Positions 1 through 27,540 of a stretch of DNA of 64,000 nucleotides are shown piece after piece (within the stretch, counting starts at the first letter, position 1; the number at the start of each line of letters is the position of its first letter). The notes under the pieces were generated by a model. The model was given only the letters and a program-made list of their open reading frames with translations. It ran no database searches and was not told the origin of the DNA. The translations under genes were made by a program, and so were the position numbers. Source of the DNA: Rachycentron canadum (taxonomy: Eukaryota; Chordata; Actinopteri; Carangiformes; Rachycentridae); NCBI GenBank assembly GCA_038496675.1, contig CM076651.1, forward strand, positions 5,004,260-5,068,259, read 5' to 3'.

Positions 1-910
1 TCCTCTTATATAAATATAGCATTGCTTTTGTACAGTGTTAGATTTAACTTTGGATAAAATACCAAGCACTTGTTTTGTTTCTGTTTCTTTCTTTTTCTTT
101 TTTTGTATAAATCATCATTTGTTTACTTGCTCTGATTCTGTCAGTGTCTGATCATTGAAGGAATTTCATTTCCTGTATGTGTAATGCATGCATTTATTAC
201 CATTATAAGTCATTACTTAAACTTGAACTCTGCTATGTCATATGGATAAAAAAGTCTCATATCATTGTTAGTTATCATCACCAATCCAACATCTTGAAGT
301 TGCAGTGTTATTTTCTCCTCATGAGCAGTTTATTTTGATATGAATGTGTTGTTTTGCATCGACTATGCTGGTGTAGTCTTTGTAAATTTTTTGTTTAAAT
401 GTACTTTGCAGTACCACTATGAAATGCAGTGTTTGTGTTAGAGGCAAAAACGCTAATATATCTGAATGAACAGGAATACTGATGAAAGGTGGACTGGAAT
501 AAACTCTGTCTGTGTTTACTGTACATACAAGTAGTAAGAGAATCTGTCAAATCTGATTAACCTCACATCTTTACACCTCCTCTCCTGTAGCTGAGACACC
601 AACGCCCCCTTGTGTGTGAGATCAGTGTGTCAGGCAAAAAACTACTGGTTGATCTTAATTTCACTTCCCATCATAATGTCATATGAATGACAAACATTTC
701 TGGCATAAAAAAATGCTCATAAACTGCAACTCATTTCAAATAAAGTATTTTATATCAACACATATAATAACACACTGCCAGTGAATCAAAAGATAAATTA
801 CTGAATAATTCAAATTCACAATTGTGGAAAAAGTGTAATTTGCTTTAATAGCTAACCACCGTTTATTTGTGAATTCTGTAAAAATAATGTAAATGATAAT
901 GATAATAATG

Positions 911-941
<31 letters not shown>

Positions 942-1730
942 TGATAATAATTCTTTACTCAAGTAAAGGTGCCAATAAAATAATAGAAACACAAACCTAT
1001 CATCATTATGTGTAAAAGTCCCTAATACGCTAAAAGTATCTATGCACACACTGATTCTGGAGACAATTAGCCTCTGTGAGTGATATATTAATTACTATCA
1101 TTAATAGATTAACAGTGATGCATCAAACAACAGCATTGAACTGTGTTAGAGGATCCAGGAGGAGCTGGTTTATCTACATCATAAACTGGATCATTGGTTC
1201 CCAAACTATGGGCCCAGCTTTTCCAAATGGTCACAAGATAAACTTGGTCATGAGTTTATTACTGGGAGAGAAAACAGGGAAAAACAAACTGTTGACTCAC
1301 ACATTTATATTCAGAGGTTGTATCCCCCCCGTTAAAAATGACTTGTTTTTTTTTGAAATGTCAATTTTAATTCTTTTACCCTCAAGCTGTTGTTCAAATG
1401 ACTCACATCTATTTTTTTAAGAGGTAGTGAATCATCACATTATATGTAAAATCCTAATTTGAAAGGCATCCGTGGAAAATAACACAATAACACTATTGTA
1501 CTTCACTACAACTTTGAGGTAAATTGATTCAACTGCTCAACAGTATTTAAAGTAATTAATAAATGCTCTGTATCGACCAACAACAACAACATTTAAACCT
1601 ACTCTCACGTGCATCAACAATAATAATCCTGTCACCTAATTTATTTTATACTACAGCATTTCAATGCTGGACTTTTACTTTTAATGTATTTTTCACATAG
1701 CCGATGAAACGTTTGCTGAATTTTTACTCA
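1..1730. other. Intergenic AT-rich stretch, possible 3' UTR of an upstream gene
   Basis: No open frame here looks like a real protein. The first 520 bases are T-rich, untranslatable in all frames and end near an AATAAA at 498-503 followed by a TG-rich run. This is what the 3' UTR of a + strand gene ending at the left edge would look like, but no coding sequence is visible to confirm it. A second AATAAA lies at 739-744. An (AAT)n-like simple repeat occupies about 895-950. The remainder up to the CpG-rich block at 1735 shows nothing I can name. The UTR idea is inference only. Confidence 0.3.
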
Positions 1731-1734
1731 AAAA

Positions 1735-2155
1735 GGTGGCGCAGTGTTCAGCTGAAGAGTGACACGTGTCGAGGCAGAGACGATCTTTGACGTGCGTCAC
1801 GTCTCGCCGTGACTTACGTCGCCACGGTAGGAAGTGCGTTACGGCGGTCGGGCGGTCGGTGAAGATGGGGCTCGTCTGTTCGGGCGACAGCGCTCATCAT
1901 GGTGATGTGTGACATCTGTGAGCGGCATCATGCGGACGTTGCCCGCTTGACTCGCGATGTGACTGCGGCGTCGGGGCCGGCATGACTCGGGTGCGTCGTA
2001 GCTAGCTAACCGTTAGCTTGGTCAGCCCTCATCCTCCAGCTCCGGCTCCGGCTCCGGCGAGCAGCTCAGCTGATCAGCTCCACACCGAGCCCGGAGACAA
2101 CACGATGAGGCCCTGATGTCAAATCGGCGACGGTGTGCGCAGCCATCAAACACAG
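1735..2155 (+). promoter_or_regulatory. hipk1: hipk1 CpG-rich promoter and non-coding exon 1
   Basis: GC and CpG content jump at about 1735 and fall again after 2160, in sharp contrast with the AT-rich flanks. The block contains a palindromic E-box (GACACGTGTC, 1761-1770), two inverted CRE half-sites two bases apart (TGACGTGCGTCA, 1788-1799), further ACGT cores to about 1820 and a GGAAGT ETS-type core near 1831. No TATA box is evident. Non-coding exon 1 probably ends at 2155, where ACACAG is followed by the donor GTACTG. The next exon starts two bases before the hipk1 ATG. Short upstream ATGs (for example near 1865) would give only small uORFs. The transcription start cannot be fixed from sequence. 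Confidence 0.6.
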
Positions 2156-17561
<15,406 letters not shown>

Positions 17562-19045
17562 TGACTGAATGACTGACTGAGGGCTGATTGAGACAGAAGC
17601 TCTGCATGAAGACCAAATGGAGACCGAGACTAGAGAGGAACGCCAGCTCATCACAGGCGGCGGCTGTGACTGGACTTGTTCTCACCTCAGCTTTTTACTT
17701 TCCCCTATACTGTCCCAGTCTTTGTTTTTAGACCTTTCTCTGATTATTTGGGAGCAAAATAATCACAGAATGTATTTATATTTTAACCATGATCATTTTA
17801 TTTTTAAATCTCTTCCTACTGTGCAGTTTGTGTTGCATACATGGTGTATTAATGGCAACAACAGTGCAGTCTTGGAAGCATCTGAACAGCGTCGGTGGTG
17901 GAGTCGTACTCCATCACGTCTGATATGAAATGAAACAATGAGGGAGCGGTTAGAGCGTTAATAAGCTTCAGCTTCAGCTTATATCCACATGAGATAAACC
18001 TCATGGGAAATGTAGCCCTTTTTATACATTGTGCCCAAATGAATGGGATCAAACTCAAAGCTGAAAATCCTGTTACAGACTGCACTGTATGTTTTAACGT
18101 GTAAAACCTAAAAGATTAATTTTATTTGAAAAACATGTTGAGGAGAAACTGTTATGCTGCTCTGTTATTATTAATTATTATTACGGCCAATAATTGTTTA
18201 AAAGTTTCATTTACATATACACAATCACCTTACTTATTTAGGGCAATTTCTTTGTTATTTTAAATCTTACTATGTCAGCACGTCGTGATGAGTTAGATAA
18301 ATATGTTGTATGTTTTCTTTATGAATGTACTGTGTGTTTATCTGTACTACAAAAACAAATGGAGAACGTAAGCTACGTACTGTACTGTATTATGATGATG
18401 TGTCACTGTGTTCTTCAATGTTTTCCATGTTAATTCTGTTTCAGTATCGGCCATTAACTTAATTATATTTCTATGTTTAGTATGTTGAGTAATGCAGTTG
18501 GGGTGTGGTATTCGGAGGGGGAGGGGGGCTGTCCTGTTTTTCTTTTTTTTACGGTTTTAAAGTTAATGTTAAGGTTGCATGTGTCTGACATGGAGTAGCA
18601 TTCAGGAGAGATTTGTAAACTACAACTGCACTCGGTGTCGCTCACAGAGGTATTAGCTATGTTACGTTTAATTTGTACGGCAAATATTTAATATTTGGGG
18701 GAAAATGTAAAAGCTCTTGTCTTGTGAAGTGGTGTCTGTGAAGTGACGCGTGCACATGAAATCCAATTGGGTATCACACTTATCATGTAAAAGTTAAGGC
18801 CATTTAGATGACAATTGTAAAATTCACAGTGATGCGTTTTGAATTGTGAATAATCAAATCAGACAAAAATGATTTATAGAAATATGAAATTGATGTTCAG
18901 TCTGTTACTGCTTCTAAACAAAATCATTGGTTTGGTGAAATGATGGTTGTTCTCACAATCCTGCTGTGTTGTGAAGTGCTACATTAAATAGGACACACAA
19001 TGAACCTTAACCCGTATATACGCAATAAAATCTTCTCAAAACAGA
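17562..19045 (+). other. hipk1: hipk1 3' UTR
   Basis: This AT-rich sequence follows the hipk1 stop with no coding potential and ends at AATAAA (19024-19029), followed by a GT-rich stretch, a good cleavage context. Its length (about 1.5 kb) is plausible for this gene, though longer or shorter forms cannot be excluded. Confidence 0.65.
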
Positions 19046-20265
19046 GTTGTGACTCATTTGTGATTAGAGCTCAAGAGTCATTTCATATAACCTGATAGAT
19101 AATTAACTTGCATCCACATTACAATTCAACAGCAGGGCCACAACTATTATTATTACAGATTAATCATGAAGCCTAAGAAATGTCGGGAAACTGAAAAGGA
19201 AACATTTTATTTTCCCAAACCTGAAGATGTTCAGGTTTTTAAAGTTTTTTTTTAAGAGACAAGAATGGGAGAGGAGATCACCACGCTGGACTCAAACCCA
19301 GACTGCTGCTGTTCAGACTAAGCCTTAACACGCGGGGTCAGACACTGCGACGTCCTGACATTTAGTTTTTGAGGAGTGAATTAAAATTTAAGCTATATGA
19401 AACAGAAAAACATGACATTTTGAAAAGCTGCAGCCAATGTTTGTTCTTTTTTTTCGCGATTGACTGACTGCCAGTGAACTATGTCCATCAAATAATCGAC
19501 TGCATCAACTGAAAAAGTTGCAGTTTTGTTTAACAGTTGAAGTAAGCAATAACAAATTAGAAGAAAACCCTGAACATATATGGAGAACAGAGTGGTGGCA
19601 CGTAGTACATAACTATGTACATTTACACAGGTACTGTGCTATAGTATAATATTGAGCTACTTACACTTGAGCATATTCTTTTTGTGTCGCTTTAGACTAA
19701 TATTCCTCTTAATTCTGGAGTCAAATGTGGTATTTTTAACTCCAGTGCATTTATTTTGATAGATTTACTGTCTATTTACTTTGCAGCTAATCAACTGATA
19801 ATTTATGTTAAGGTACCTAACAGTAGTTAATAGTATCCCCACCTTTACCAGCAGCTTTAGTGATCCTCATACATTTATGCAAAACAAAATATTATATTTC
19901 ACATATTCTGAAATGGGCCCCTCAGCAAAAACTTATGCCAGTTTAGAACAACATTAAGATTTACATTGATCCATTTACGGTTAAAAACTAATTAAAAATT
20001 CAATTAAGTTGTATTTCTCTGTGATTACAAAGGGGTTGGAAATTTTGAACATTGAGCTCCATGAGAAAAGACATAAAAATTTTTTAGAAAGTATGAACTA
20101 TATAAAAAATATCAGACATGTAATAATATCCCAATGTAGCTTAACATTTTAAAGTTTGAATGGATTTCTATGCTGAAGCAAGTAGAAAAACATACAATAA
20201 AGAGTTTTTTAACCTCTGAAGAACATATATAAAATAATAATGCATACAGAAATCCAGGTGCTCTT
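19046..20265. repeat. Gap between convergent hipk1 and sdf4 3' ends, with repeat remnants
   Basis: No gene is visible. A degraded SINE-like piece lies at about 19250-19345 (CTGGACTCAAACCCAGACTG). A copy of the AAGTACATTTACTCAAGTAC family lies at about 19610-19860 (GTACATTTACACAGGTACTG, TACTTACACTTGAGCATATT, TTTTTGTGTCGCTTTAGACT). The rest is AT-rich unique-looking sequence. Confidence 0.5.
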
Positions 20266-21631
20266 TACTTCATAAGAAATATTTATTGTATGTTTGCAGT
20301 ACATTTTATAAAGCTGTGTCACATTCTTATTTTACAATCCAAACAGGACTAAGGAGACTGTAGCAGGATCCAAACGCTTCCACAGGTCATTGAAAATCTC
20401 GACAAAACCGAGGAATGCAATTCCATAATTTGTTCATGCATTTCAAAACATGGCATAAGTGGATTTGTGTGGTTTAACTGAGGGCATTCAAAAATCATTT
20501 AATATGATGAAGAGTTGTTTAAGATTTACAGTGTGTGGGTATTTTATATACGTTTTATATATATTATTTTGTATTTGTTATACATGAACCAAGACAAAGA
20601 CATCAAGACCAACCACTGCAGCAGAGCAAAAAAAAAAAAAAAATTACAAACCTGTGTGAAGTTCAAAGATGCAGCTGATGCAGACACATGAATTCACCCT
20701 CATCTACATCTGAACAAGAGCATGAATTAGGCATGAACACAACAGGCCTATACCACAGGAGACGCTCTGACCTGACACACACAGGTGAAACTAAAGCTTC
20801 CCTTTGGGAGATATCGTTGTTGTTGTTGTGCTCGTCATTGACGCTGTGCTGTATCTATGCTGTTACTTCAATCAGCCCAAACATTTGCTATATATTAATC
20901 TATTTTACTCAACTTCTTACAATAAATTGTTGATGAAAGCCTGTACGTTTTGTTTTTGTTACTGCTATTTTAATTAATACTTCTATTTTTAAGAACTGTA
21001 GGACGGATACTAACCAGTGACATTGTACTGACAAAAATCACCTTTTGAATTTGGGGAATGCAGCAGATAGTTAATGTGTCGTCATTTATATAATGATATG
21101 ATGTCTTTAGAAGGGTTGTTACTCTTAGCAGTATTGTGTTTATTTATTTATTTTTTTAACTTTTTGCATCGATGTGTGATGATGAATATTTACACTGTGT
21201 ACAGACAGGCTAGCTAAAAACAACAGATCCTGCAGCACAAATCACTTGCCTAGCTCCACAGTCTCTCTCACCAGTGTCCCATAAAAATCTACTCAGGGTT
21301 AAAATTCCTCATATACACACATTTCACAGTATAACACAAGACAAATTTAGAGTTGACGCGATGCCTCAACATTTAAAAGGTCAAGAAGTCCCGATGGCAA
21401 AACAGAAGGCAGACCTTGTTACCTCTGAAGGTGGGCAAGTCCAGGGTTGAGGGAAAAGGTGTATTAACTTGAGTCAGCAGTGAAAGAGGCTGCTGAAGCT
21501 AGGCTTTAGACACAGAATTGCACAATAGAACATCCCATCATTAGGTCGCGCCTCTCTACTGTCTCATCCCTGAAGCAGATGTAGGATGCTGCCCCGCCTT
21601 GCTGAGCAGACAGAGGTGGGTGGATTTATCT
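20265..21631 (-). other. sdf4: sdf4 3' UTR
   Basis: Downstream of the sdf4 stop on the - strand there is no coding frame. A polyadenylation signal (AATAAA on the - strand, TTTATT at 20282-20287) lies about 1.35 kb away. Alternative signals occur near 20930 and 21135. A 15-base A run at about 20629-20643 and an AT-rich section fit UTR sequence. Confidence 0.55.
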
Positions 21632-24600
21632 TCAGAACTCCTCGTGGACATTTCTGGCGTAATCCATGAGTTTGCTGCCTGTGAAGTACTCGCTGTACTT
21701 GAGGATCTCGTCCAGCTCCAAATTATGATTCTGATTCTCGTCTGCGACGGCAATCATCTGCTTGGCCTCGTTCAAAGCGTTGTGCTCGTTCATAGGGTCC
21801 ATGTACTCCTGGAAAAACAAATGGGAAGACAAACCAGATGTCATTTTCAAGTTTCAATTTAATCTTTAAAACAAAAAGGAACATGGATAGATTCCTATAA
21901 ATAATGTGTAAAAACTAAAGATGATCATTTTAAATTTAGAAATCAAAGCTGGACTTGTTCAGATCAGAAAGCTGCTCTAGAATCTGATCAGATCATCTAC
22001 TACATAAGCAGTAGTATTAATATCGCTTTCTCCTAATTAAGCCAATTATCTCATTAATTAGCAAAGGCTTTTATACCAACCTGTTGCATGCAACATACCT
22101 GGTATCAGTTTGAACATGCTGAGGAGATCTGTGAAATCTTTGCTCCCTGATTAATATGCAGATATATGCAGGAATGTGCTTTAAAATCTGATCAGATCTT
22201 CTAATGCATATCTGTGTTAGTATAAAGTTTCTGCTATGTATCATTCTTGAGCGATCATGTAGATAGACACCTGCATCCCATACACCATGATGATGGGATA
22301 TAAAAACACCTGCATTTATGAATTTGTTGGACAAAGTTAAAAAGAAATGATGGTGTGTTGTTGCGAGTTTTGCTGAATTGAAATTAAACAGGGACCTTTG
22401 AGAAAGACTTGCTTTTTTGTTACTCACCTCAAGTTCCTCCATAGTTACGATGCCATCATGATCCGAATCAATGACTTCCTCAAACTCCTTCTTCCTCTCT
22501 CGAACCCAGTCGTCATCGATGTCCTGAGCCTGCTGGTTCTCCACGGTGCCCACGGGTAAAGAGATGAACTCTGACAGGGTCAGTTTCTTATCACCATCCT
22601 GGTCTGCAAGCAAAGCACCACAGCCATCTGAGTTACACTGTGTGTAAATATGTTAAATATGTGTTAGTGACAGTAACAGAGCAGGCATTATCACCATGTT
22701 TTGATGGAGATGTACCAATAGTGGGCTGTTGCCAGTCCATTAATCAATTGACAGAAACAATTTTGATAATTGAAAATGTTATTTTTTTAAAGGCAAAATG
22801 CATCAAAATAGCTGGTTTCAGTCTCATAAATGCGAAAGTTTGCTTCTTTTCTTTATAAATGTACCTAAGTCTCTAACGATCTCCTTGACCATGTACTTGA
22901 GCATGCCTCTGCTGTGCTCCGGGTGGAGGAAAGACAGGAACTCCTGCTCATTCAGCAGCTGGTCAGCTGGAGGGTTGTCAGCCTGAAACCAGCGGTCCTT
23001 CAGGCTTTCCAAAACCTCCTGAGCTGCAAGGATAAAAAGGGAAAAAACTAATCAACACAACGAATATCAGATTTAAACTGTAAATGTTATGAGCCCATAT
23101 TCACAGATTTAGTCAAAAAACAACATAATCCATACAGTTCTATACTTACTCTCCTCATCCAGTTTCAGATCTTCATTATTCTTTATCTTCTCAGCAATTT
23201 CTTTTTCATTGAAACCTTTGCTGGCCAGAAATTTAACTCTGTATTCATCCCATGTCACATGACCTGCAGACAAAGCATGAACTCAGGATCTGGGTTTTGA
23301 CTTAACCCTAAATATTTATCAGATTTTGCAGCACAACCCACAAGGCTGACAAACTGTCCTGAAGGTAACAGTTGATGTGACGCTATGTTGTCTCTTACCG
23401 TCGCCATCTGGGTCAACAGCGCGGAAACTGTTTTTGTTCTCCTTCATGGCCTCCTGAAAGTGCTCCTCTGTCTTCTCCATGATCCAGCGCTGCATCTCCT
23501 TGGCACTGACACTCCTGTCCTTGTTGAAATCAACTCTGTGAAAGGGGAATTTAGACAAGAAATAAGTGTCTAATTCAGCTCCAGTCACTGAACATTAGCA
23601 CCTTCATTATATACTATCAGCTCTAATGACCCATATCTGTCTGGCTTGTATCCAGTCTGGTGCATTAGTTTAAGGACTGACACCTTTATTAAAGACATTT
23701 CTTTATCATTAAAGGTAAACTAGTCACAACTGAACCAATTAGTTGCTTAATTGCAGTCCCAGCTTCTCGCTTGTCCTACTTTTCTTTCGTCTCATGTGAA
23801 AGCAAACTGAATGTTTTTAGGTTGTGAACTGTTGGTCATACAAAACAAACATGTCTTGGAATATTGGAAATTCACAGTTTTCAGCATTCTGACATTTTAT
23901 TGTCATGTTTATTCTGACATTTATATATCAGCTAATATATATATTCTATTTAGACTAAACAATCATTCATTTAATTGAGGAAAAAATGACTATTATTATT
24001 TTTTTTATAATCTGAAATTATAGCCTAAAAATAAGGGACAGAATAGAGAAGATTTGTCAAGTCAGTCAGTTTTTCCCTCTGTCATCATTCACTGCAGTAA
24101 CAATGGCGCCCTGTCTGGTAACTCTACTACACAAAGAAATAACCTGAAAGCATTCTTTCTAAGAAGTATATTTGTTCTTCATGTTTGTTCAAATACAGTC
24201 TTTTAGAAAAAGGAAACAACAGTAACACAGCAGTTTCACATTTCTACAAAACAACACATTCTGTGTGTATTATTCAAGAATACAGGACAGGTTCATTCTG
24301 AAGAACCTGATGATCAACCAAGCATAATCACTGTGATTCAAAGAATGAAAAGCATGTCTCACTTGGTGAAGATTTCAATGAGCTTCTTCCTATTCCTCCT
24401 GGGCTCAGAGTCCTCGTCAAACTCCTCCATCTCTTTCCCCAGGAACACTTCCTGATGGAAGTCCTTATTGAGGTGGCCGTCCATCTCCATCTTCACCCCG
24501 TTCAGGTGGTCCGGGGGAAGAATCTCGTTCTCGTCCTTGCTGGCCGGAGGCTTCTCTTTGGAGGCTGACATGTTGGCTGGCCTTGCGTGCACATCCATGG

Positions 24601-24673
24601 TGTGAAACAGGATGTAGAACAAAAGCGAAGCGGCCATGAGGTTCCTGCACCACAGTTTCCTCAAAAGAACCAT
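21632..24673 (-). CDS. sdf4: Stromal cell-derived factor 4 / 45-kDa calcium-binding protein (Cab45)
   Basis: Six coding exons in transcription order: 24673-24363, 23535-23399, 23263-23150, 23023-22865, 22603-22428, 21808-21632. All junctions are GT-AG and in frame, giving 357 residues (human 362). SDF4 is a soluble Ca2+-binding protein of the Golgi lumen (CREC family) that takes part in Ca-dependent cargo sorting. The N-terminus has a hydrophobic signal segment (about residues 13-30) followed by ARPANMS with a possible N-glycan at Asn34. [20 protein letters not shown] and [17 protein letters not shown] match the human protein closely. EF-hand loops are visible at about residues 106-117 ([12 protein letters not shown]), 145-156 (DPDGDGHVTWDE), 241-252 ([12 protein letters not shown]), 286-297 ([12 protein letters not shown]) and 322-333 ([12 protein letters not shown]), plus a degenerate one near 200-215. 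The tail is HEEF, as in Cab45. Confidence 0.94.
21955..22245. repeat. Short direct repeat around TCTGATCAGAT in the last sdf4 intron
   Basis: Two related stretches about 200 bases apart share AATCTGATCAGATC(A/T)TCTA, followed by GTAGTATTAATA and GTTAGTATAAAG respectively. The core ATCTGATCAGAT is a 12-base palindrome. It may be an old local duplication or paired mobile-element remnants; it is non-coding. Confidence 0.35.
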
Positions 24674-25860
24674 GATTGCCTATAGAAGAAGAAATGTCAA
24701 AGCAGGGGTGGTTAGTTAATTATGAAAATTAAACTATCAACCCAACATAGCAATAGCAATAGCAAAGACAAAACGTTGCAGGCCAGTACAGTCTGCACTG
24801 CTGCCTTCTAGGCCCATCGGTTTTTCCAGAATTGAAACACGCCCACTGGAAAATCCCATTTCTGTCAACATTATTTCTGCCATTATTGCATTAAGGACTC
24901 GGGAAATTAGTATTTTGTGATATTTAAACAGCTGAATTCAAAACTAAACTTTTAAAATCAAGAAAAACACAAATATGGTCAGTCAAAAGCAAACTCATTT
25001 ACGCAATTTAACGCCACGTATGAAGCAAAGCCTTAAGTCAACTTTAAAAACAAACAAACAAACAAACAAACTCCAATATCAGCTGCAGTCAGTTTGCATT
25101 TTAGCATAAACAAATAAAACAGTGGTTTCCAGCAGGGTATTTTCAGTGTTTACTAAACAGCATGTGAGGTTAAAACGTTAACTTATCTTATGTTTACTCC
25201 ACCTACTTTAATATAAATGATTTTCCGGTGTGAAACTACGCGCTCCCGAGGCAGCTAACGATTCCTTAACGTAAACAGCGGTTAGCTCGTTCATTTAGCG
25301 TCGTCATGTCATCTGAATCATTTTACGTTGTAATTATGCTAAGTGGCTAACACGGGCAGTGCTAATGAAAACAGTGTGGTTATTGAGATAAAGAAATAAA
25401 AAATTAAAATAAAATAAGCGGTGAGTGTTCGTAGAGAAGAACCAACCTGTCAAGCTCTGTAACTAAAAAAAAAAAAGAAAAAAAAAAAAAGAGAAAGAAA
25501 CAGAAAACGACGTTGCGGGGAAAGTTAAAACGACCCGGGGAATGAGAGATGGGTGGCTGCCGCGGTGAAAGCACCAGCCAGCTAATGTTTAACAGACCTG
25601 CGGTGGTTGATCCAGTCAGTCAAAGCTGTCAGGCTCCAGTTCCTGTACACGTGGCTCCAGCTCGACACCCAACTCCAAAATGTGGGACGGCTCGGGCTAA
25701 AACAACACTGGAGGGACCCGGCTCGGCGACAAAGTCCGCGCCGACGTTTCTCTTTGCGGTTAATTCACTCGGGCTGTCAGTTGAGCTGGTGGTTGGCTAA
25801 CCGCTAGCTGTGTTAAGCTAGCCACACAGTTAAGCGTAACTTCCGGTCAGTGTTTTCAAA
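24674..25860 (-). promoter_or_regulatory. sdf4: sdf4 5' leader, proximal first exon and promoter
   Basis: On the - strand the coding exon starts at 24679 after the acceptor CTATAG. Upstream, ACAG|GTTGGT (exon end at 25447) is a candidate donor for a non-coding first exon in the CpG-containing block 25447-25830. An ETS-type motif (CCGGAAGT on the - strand, 25839-25846) lies where a housekeeping promoter would be expected. The interval 24690-25230 is intron, with an (AAAC)n patch near 25050. The open frames at 25549-25807 on the + strand lie in the leader and show no family match. Confidence 0.5.
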
Positions 25861-25929
25861 GTAAAGCCCTAGTAGAATACTGTGCAGTTTGTGTGTGGCG
25901 AAAAAACAGCAAACATTTTGACAAAACAT

Positions 25930-26460
25930 AATGGGCTGATGCTAAAAGCTAGGGTGTACAGTTAAACTAAACTAATGGTAAAGGATAAATTGTTGAAATA
26001 GATAGATAACCAGATATAGATAGAGTTACTTTTAATTATCACTAGAGGGAAATTAAGTAATAATAATAATATAAAATAAAATAATAACCAAAAGTAATGG
26101 AAAATGCTTGCCATTGCATGAAGTAAATTATAAAAGGTGAAATAGTTATCTGAAGGTTGTGGATAGCCAAAATATTTAGGTAAAAGTAAGGGATAAGTAA
26201 AACCCTTGTTGAGTAATGTGGAGCTAATGCTAGCAAGAAATAGACAGAAATAATGGGTTAATGTTTCGAGCTAAGGTATACAATTTAAATTAAACTAATG
26301 GTAAAAATATACAGTTGTTTAAACACAGAAATGAAATTTTTTTATATGAAGGTACAGGTTCAAAAAGTAATGGAAAAATACTTGACATAGCATGATATAA
26401 ATGATAAGTTATCTAAAAAAAGGTGGATAACCAAAATAGTATAAAAGTAAGGGATTGGGA
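25930..26460. repeat. Ancient tandem duplication upstream of sdf4
   Basis: The segment starting at 25930 (AATGGGCTGATGCTAAAAGC, AAACTAACTAATGGTAAA-like block, AGTAATGGAAAATGCTTG, GGATAGCCAAAATATTTAGG, TAAAAGTAAGGGATAAG) is repeated from 26252 (AATGGGTTAATGTTTCGAGC, TTAAACTAATGGTAAA, AGTAATGGAAAAATACTTG, GGATAACCAAAATAGTATAA, AAAAGTAAGGGATTGG). The two copies share block order and differ by substitutions and indels, with an offset of about 270-320 bases. It is non-coding and AT-rich. Confidence 0.6.
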
Positions 26461-26682
26461 ATTACAATTTTACATTGACAACTAAAAGTATTCAATAAAC
26501 ATAAAAAACTGAACTATTTAATAAATGGTGAAAATAGCAGATAAACCTAGTTGACGAATCTTTAAAATAGTTTGCTAAGTGGTTAAAAAAAAACGTGAGG
26601 AGGAAACAGCATCAGAGTCTCTATTTGCTATGTTGGTCTTTAGTTATTCTTATTTTATTCAAGTGTAAATTGAAGCTCTTAC

Positions 26683-26860
26683 CTGGTTTCCGCTTTAGCC
26701 GTGTTTTTCTGCGTGGAGCTTGACGCTGCCTGCTACGTTTTCAGGCAGGAGTCTCAGCGGATACAGGAACAGGGGTGACTCCAGTACAGAGTCTTACTGG
26801 AAAGGTACTGGTTAGTAGTTTGTACTTCAGGCTGCTGCCTCTGGGTGACGCTGTGTTAAA
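26683..26860 (-). promoter_or_regulatory. sdf4: Possible distal non-coding first exon of sdf4
   Basis: On the - strand, CGGAAACCAG|GTAAGAG is a strong donor (exon end at 26683) preceded by non-repetitive, moderately GC-rich sequence. It could splice to the acceptor at 24680 or to the poly-pyrimidine-preceded AG near 25463. No transcript evidence is available, and an exon of an unrelated non-coding transcript is equally possible. Confidence 0.35.
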
Positions 26861-27400
26861 ATGTATTAATATCAGCTCGAGCAAGCAGCAGTCTTAAGAT
26901 GTAAACTGTGAAGTTTAAAAAAAAAAAAAAAAAAAAAAAGTCAAGTAGGCACCTATGAGCTAACATGTTATTTATCCTAATAAGAGTATGAGGAGGCTGA
27001 ATTCCTTTTAGACAAATGGACTGATTGTATGAATACACAGACCAACAATTTGTTCACTTAAGTCATAGGTTATTTACTGAAACCTGTAATTTAAGCTACT
27101 TGAAGTGAAAGTATTACTTCAACTCTTCTCCTCCTAGATATTTCAGAAAAGAAAGCGATTTTGTTGAGCAGAATCACAATAAAACAAATAGTTGTGCGCT
27201 CTATACATGTATATGGCACAGTCCTTTGGCAGGTTTTCAAACAACAGATTGAGCGAGATAAAGCGTCGAGTTCACAAAAAAGTGCAGGAATTTGTTTCTA
27301 TTTCTTGCTGATATATAAACACAGGGCTTTGGTAAAAATAGGCTAATATTGAGCCAACATGACAGACACTCAGACAGATACACAACTTTATGCACATCAT

Positions 27401-27457
<57 letters not shown>

Positions 27458-27540
27458 TACACATACAACTTGTCTGCCAGAGAAACTCTTCAGCTTGAGC
27501 ATTTCATCTATGAGATAAAACAGAGCTGAATAAGCTAGTA
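26861..27540. repeat. Spacer with poly(A) and (CA)n microsatellite
   Basis: A poly(A) run occupies about 26916-26939 and a long (CA)n tract about 27402-27450, followed by a CA-rich tail. The valine/cysteine-rich open frames on the - strand here (VCVCVC) are produced by the microsatellite. No gene is visible. Confidence 0.75.
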
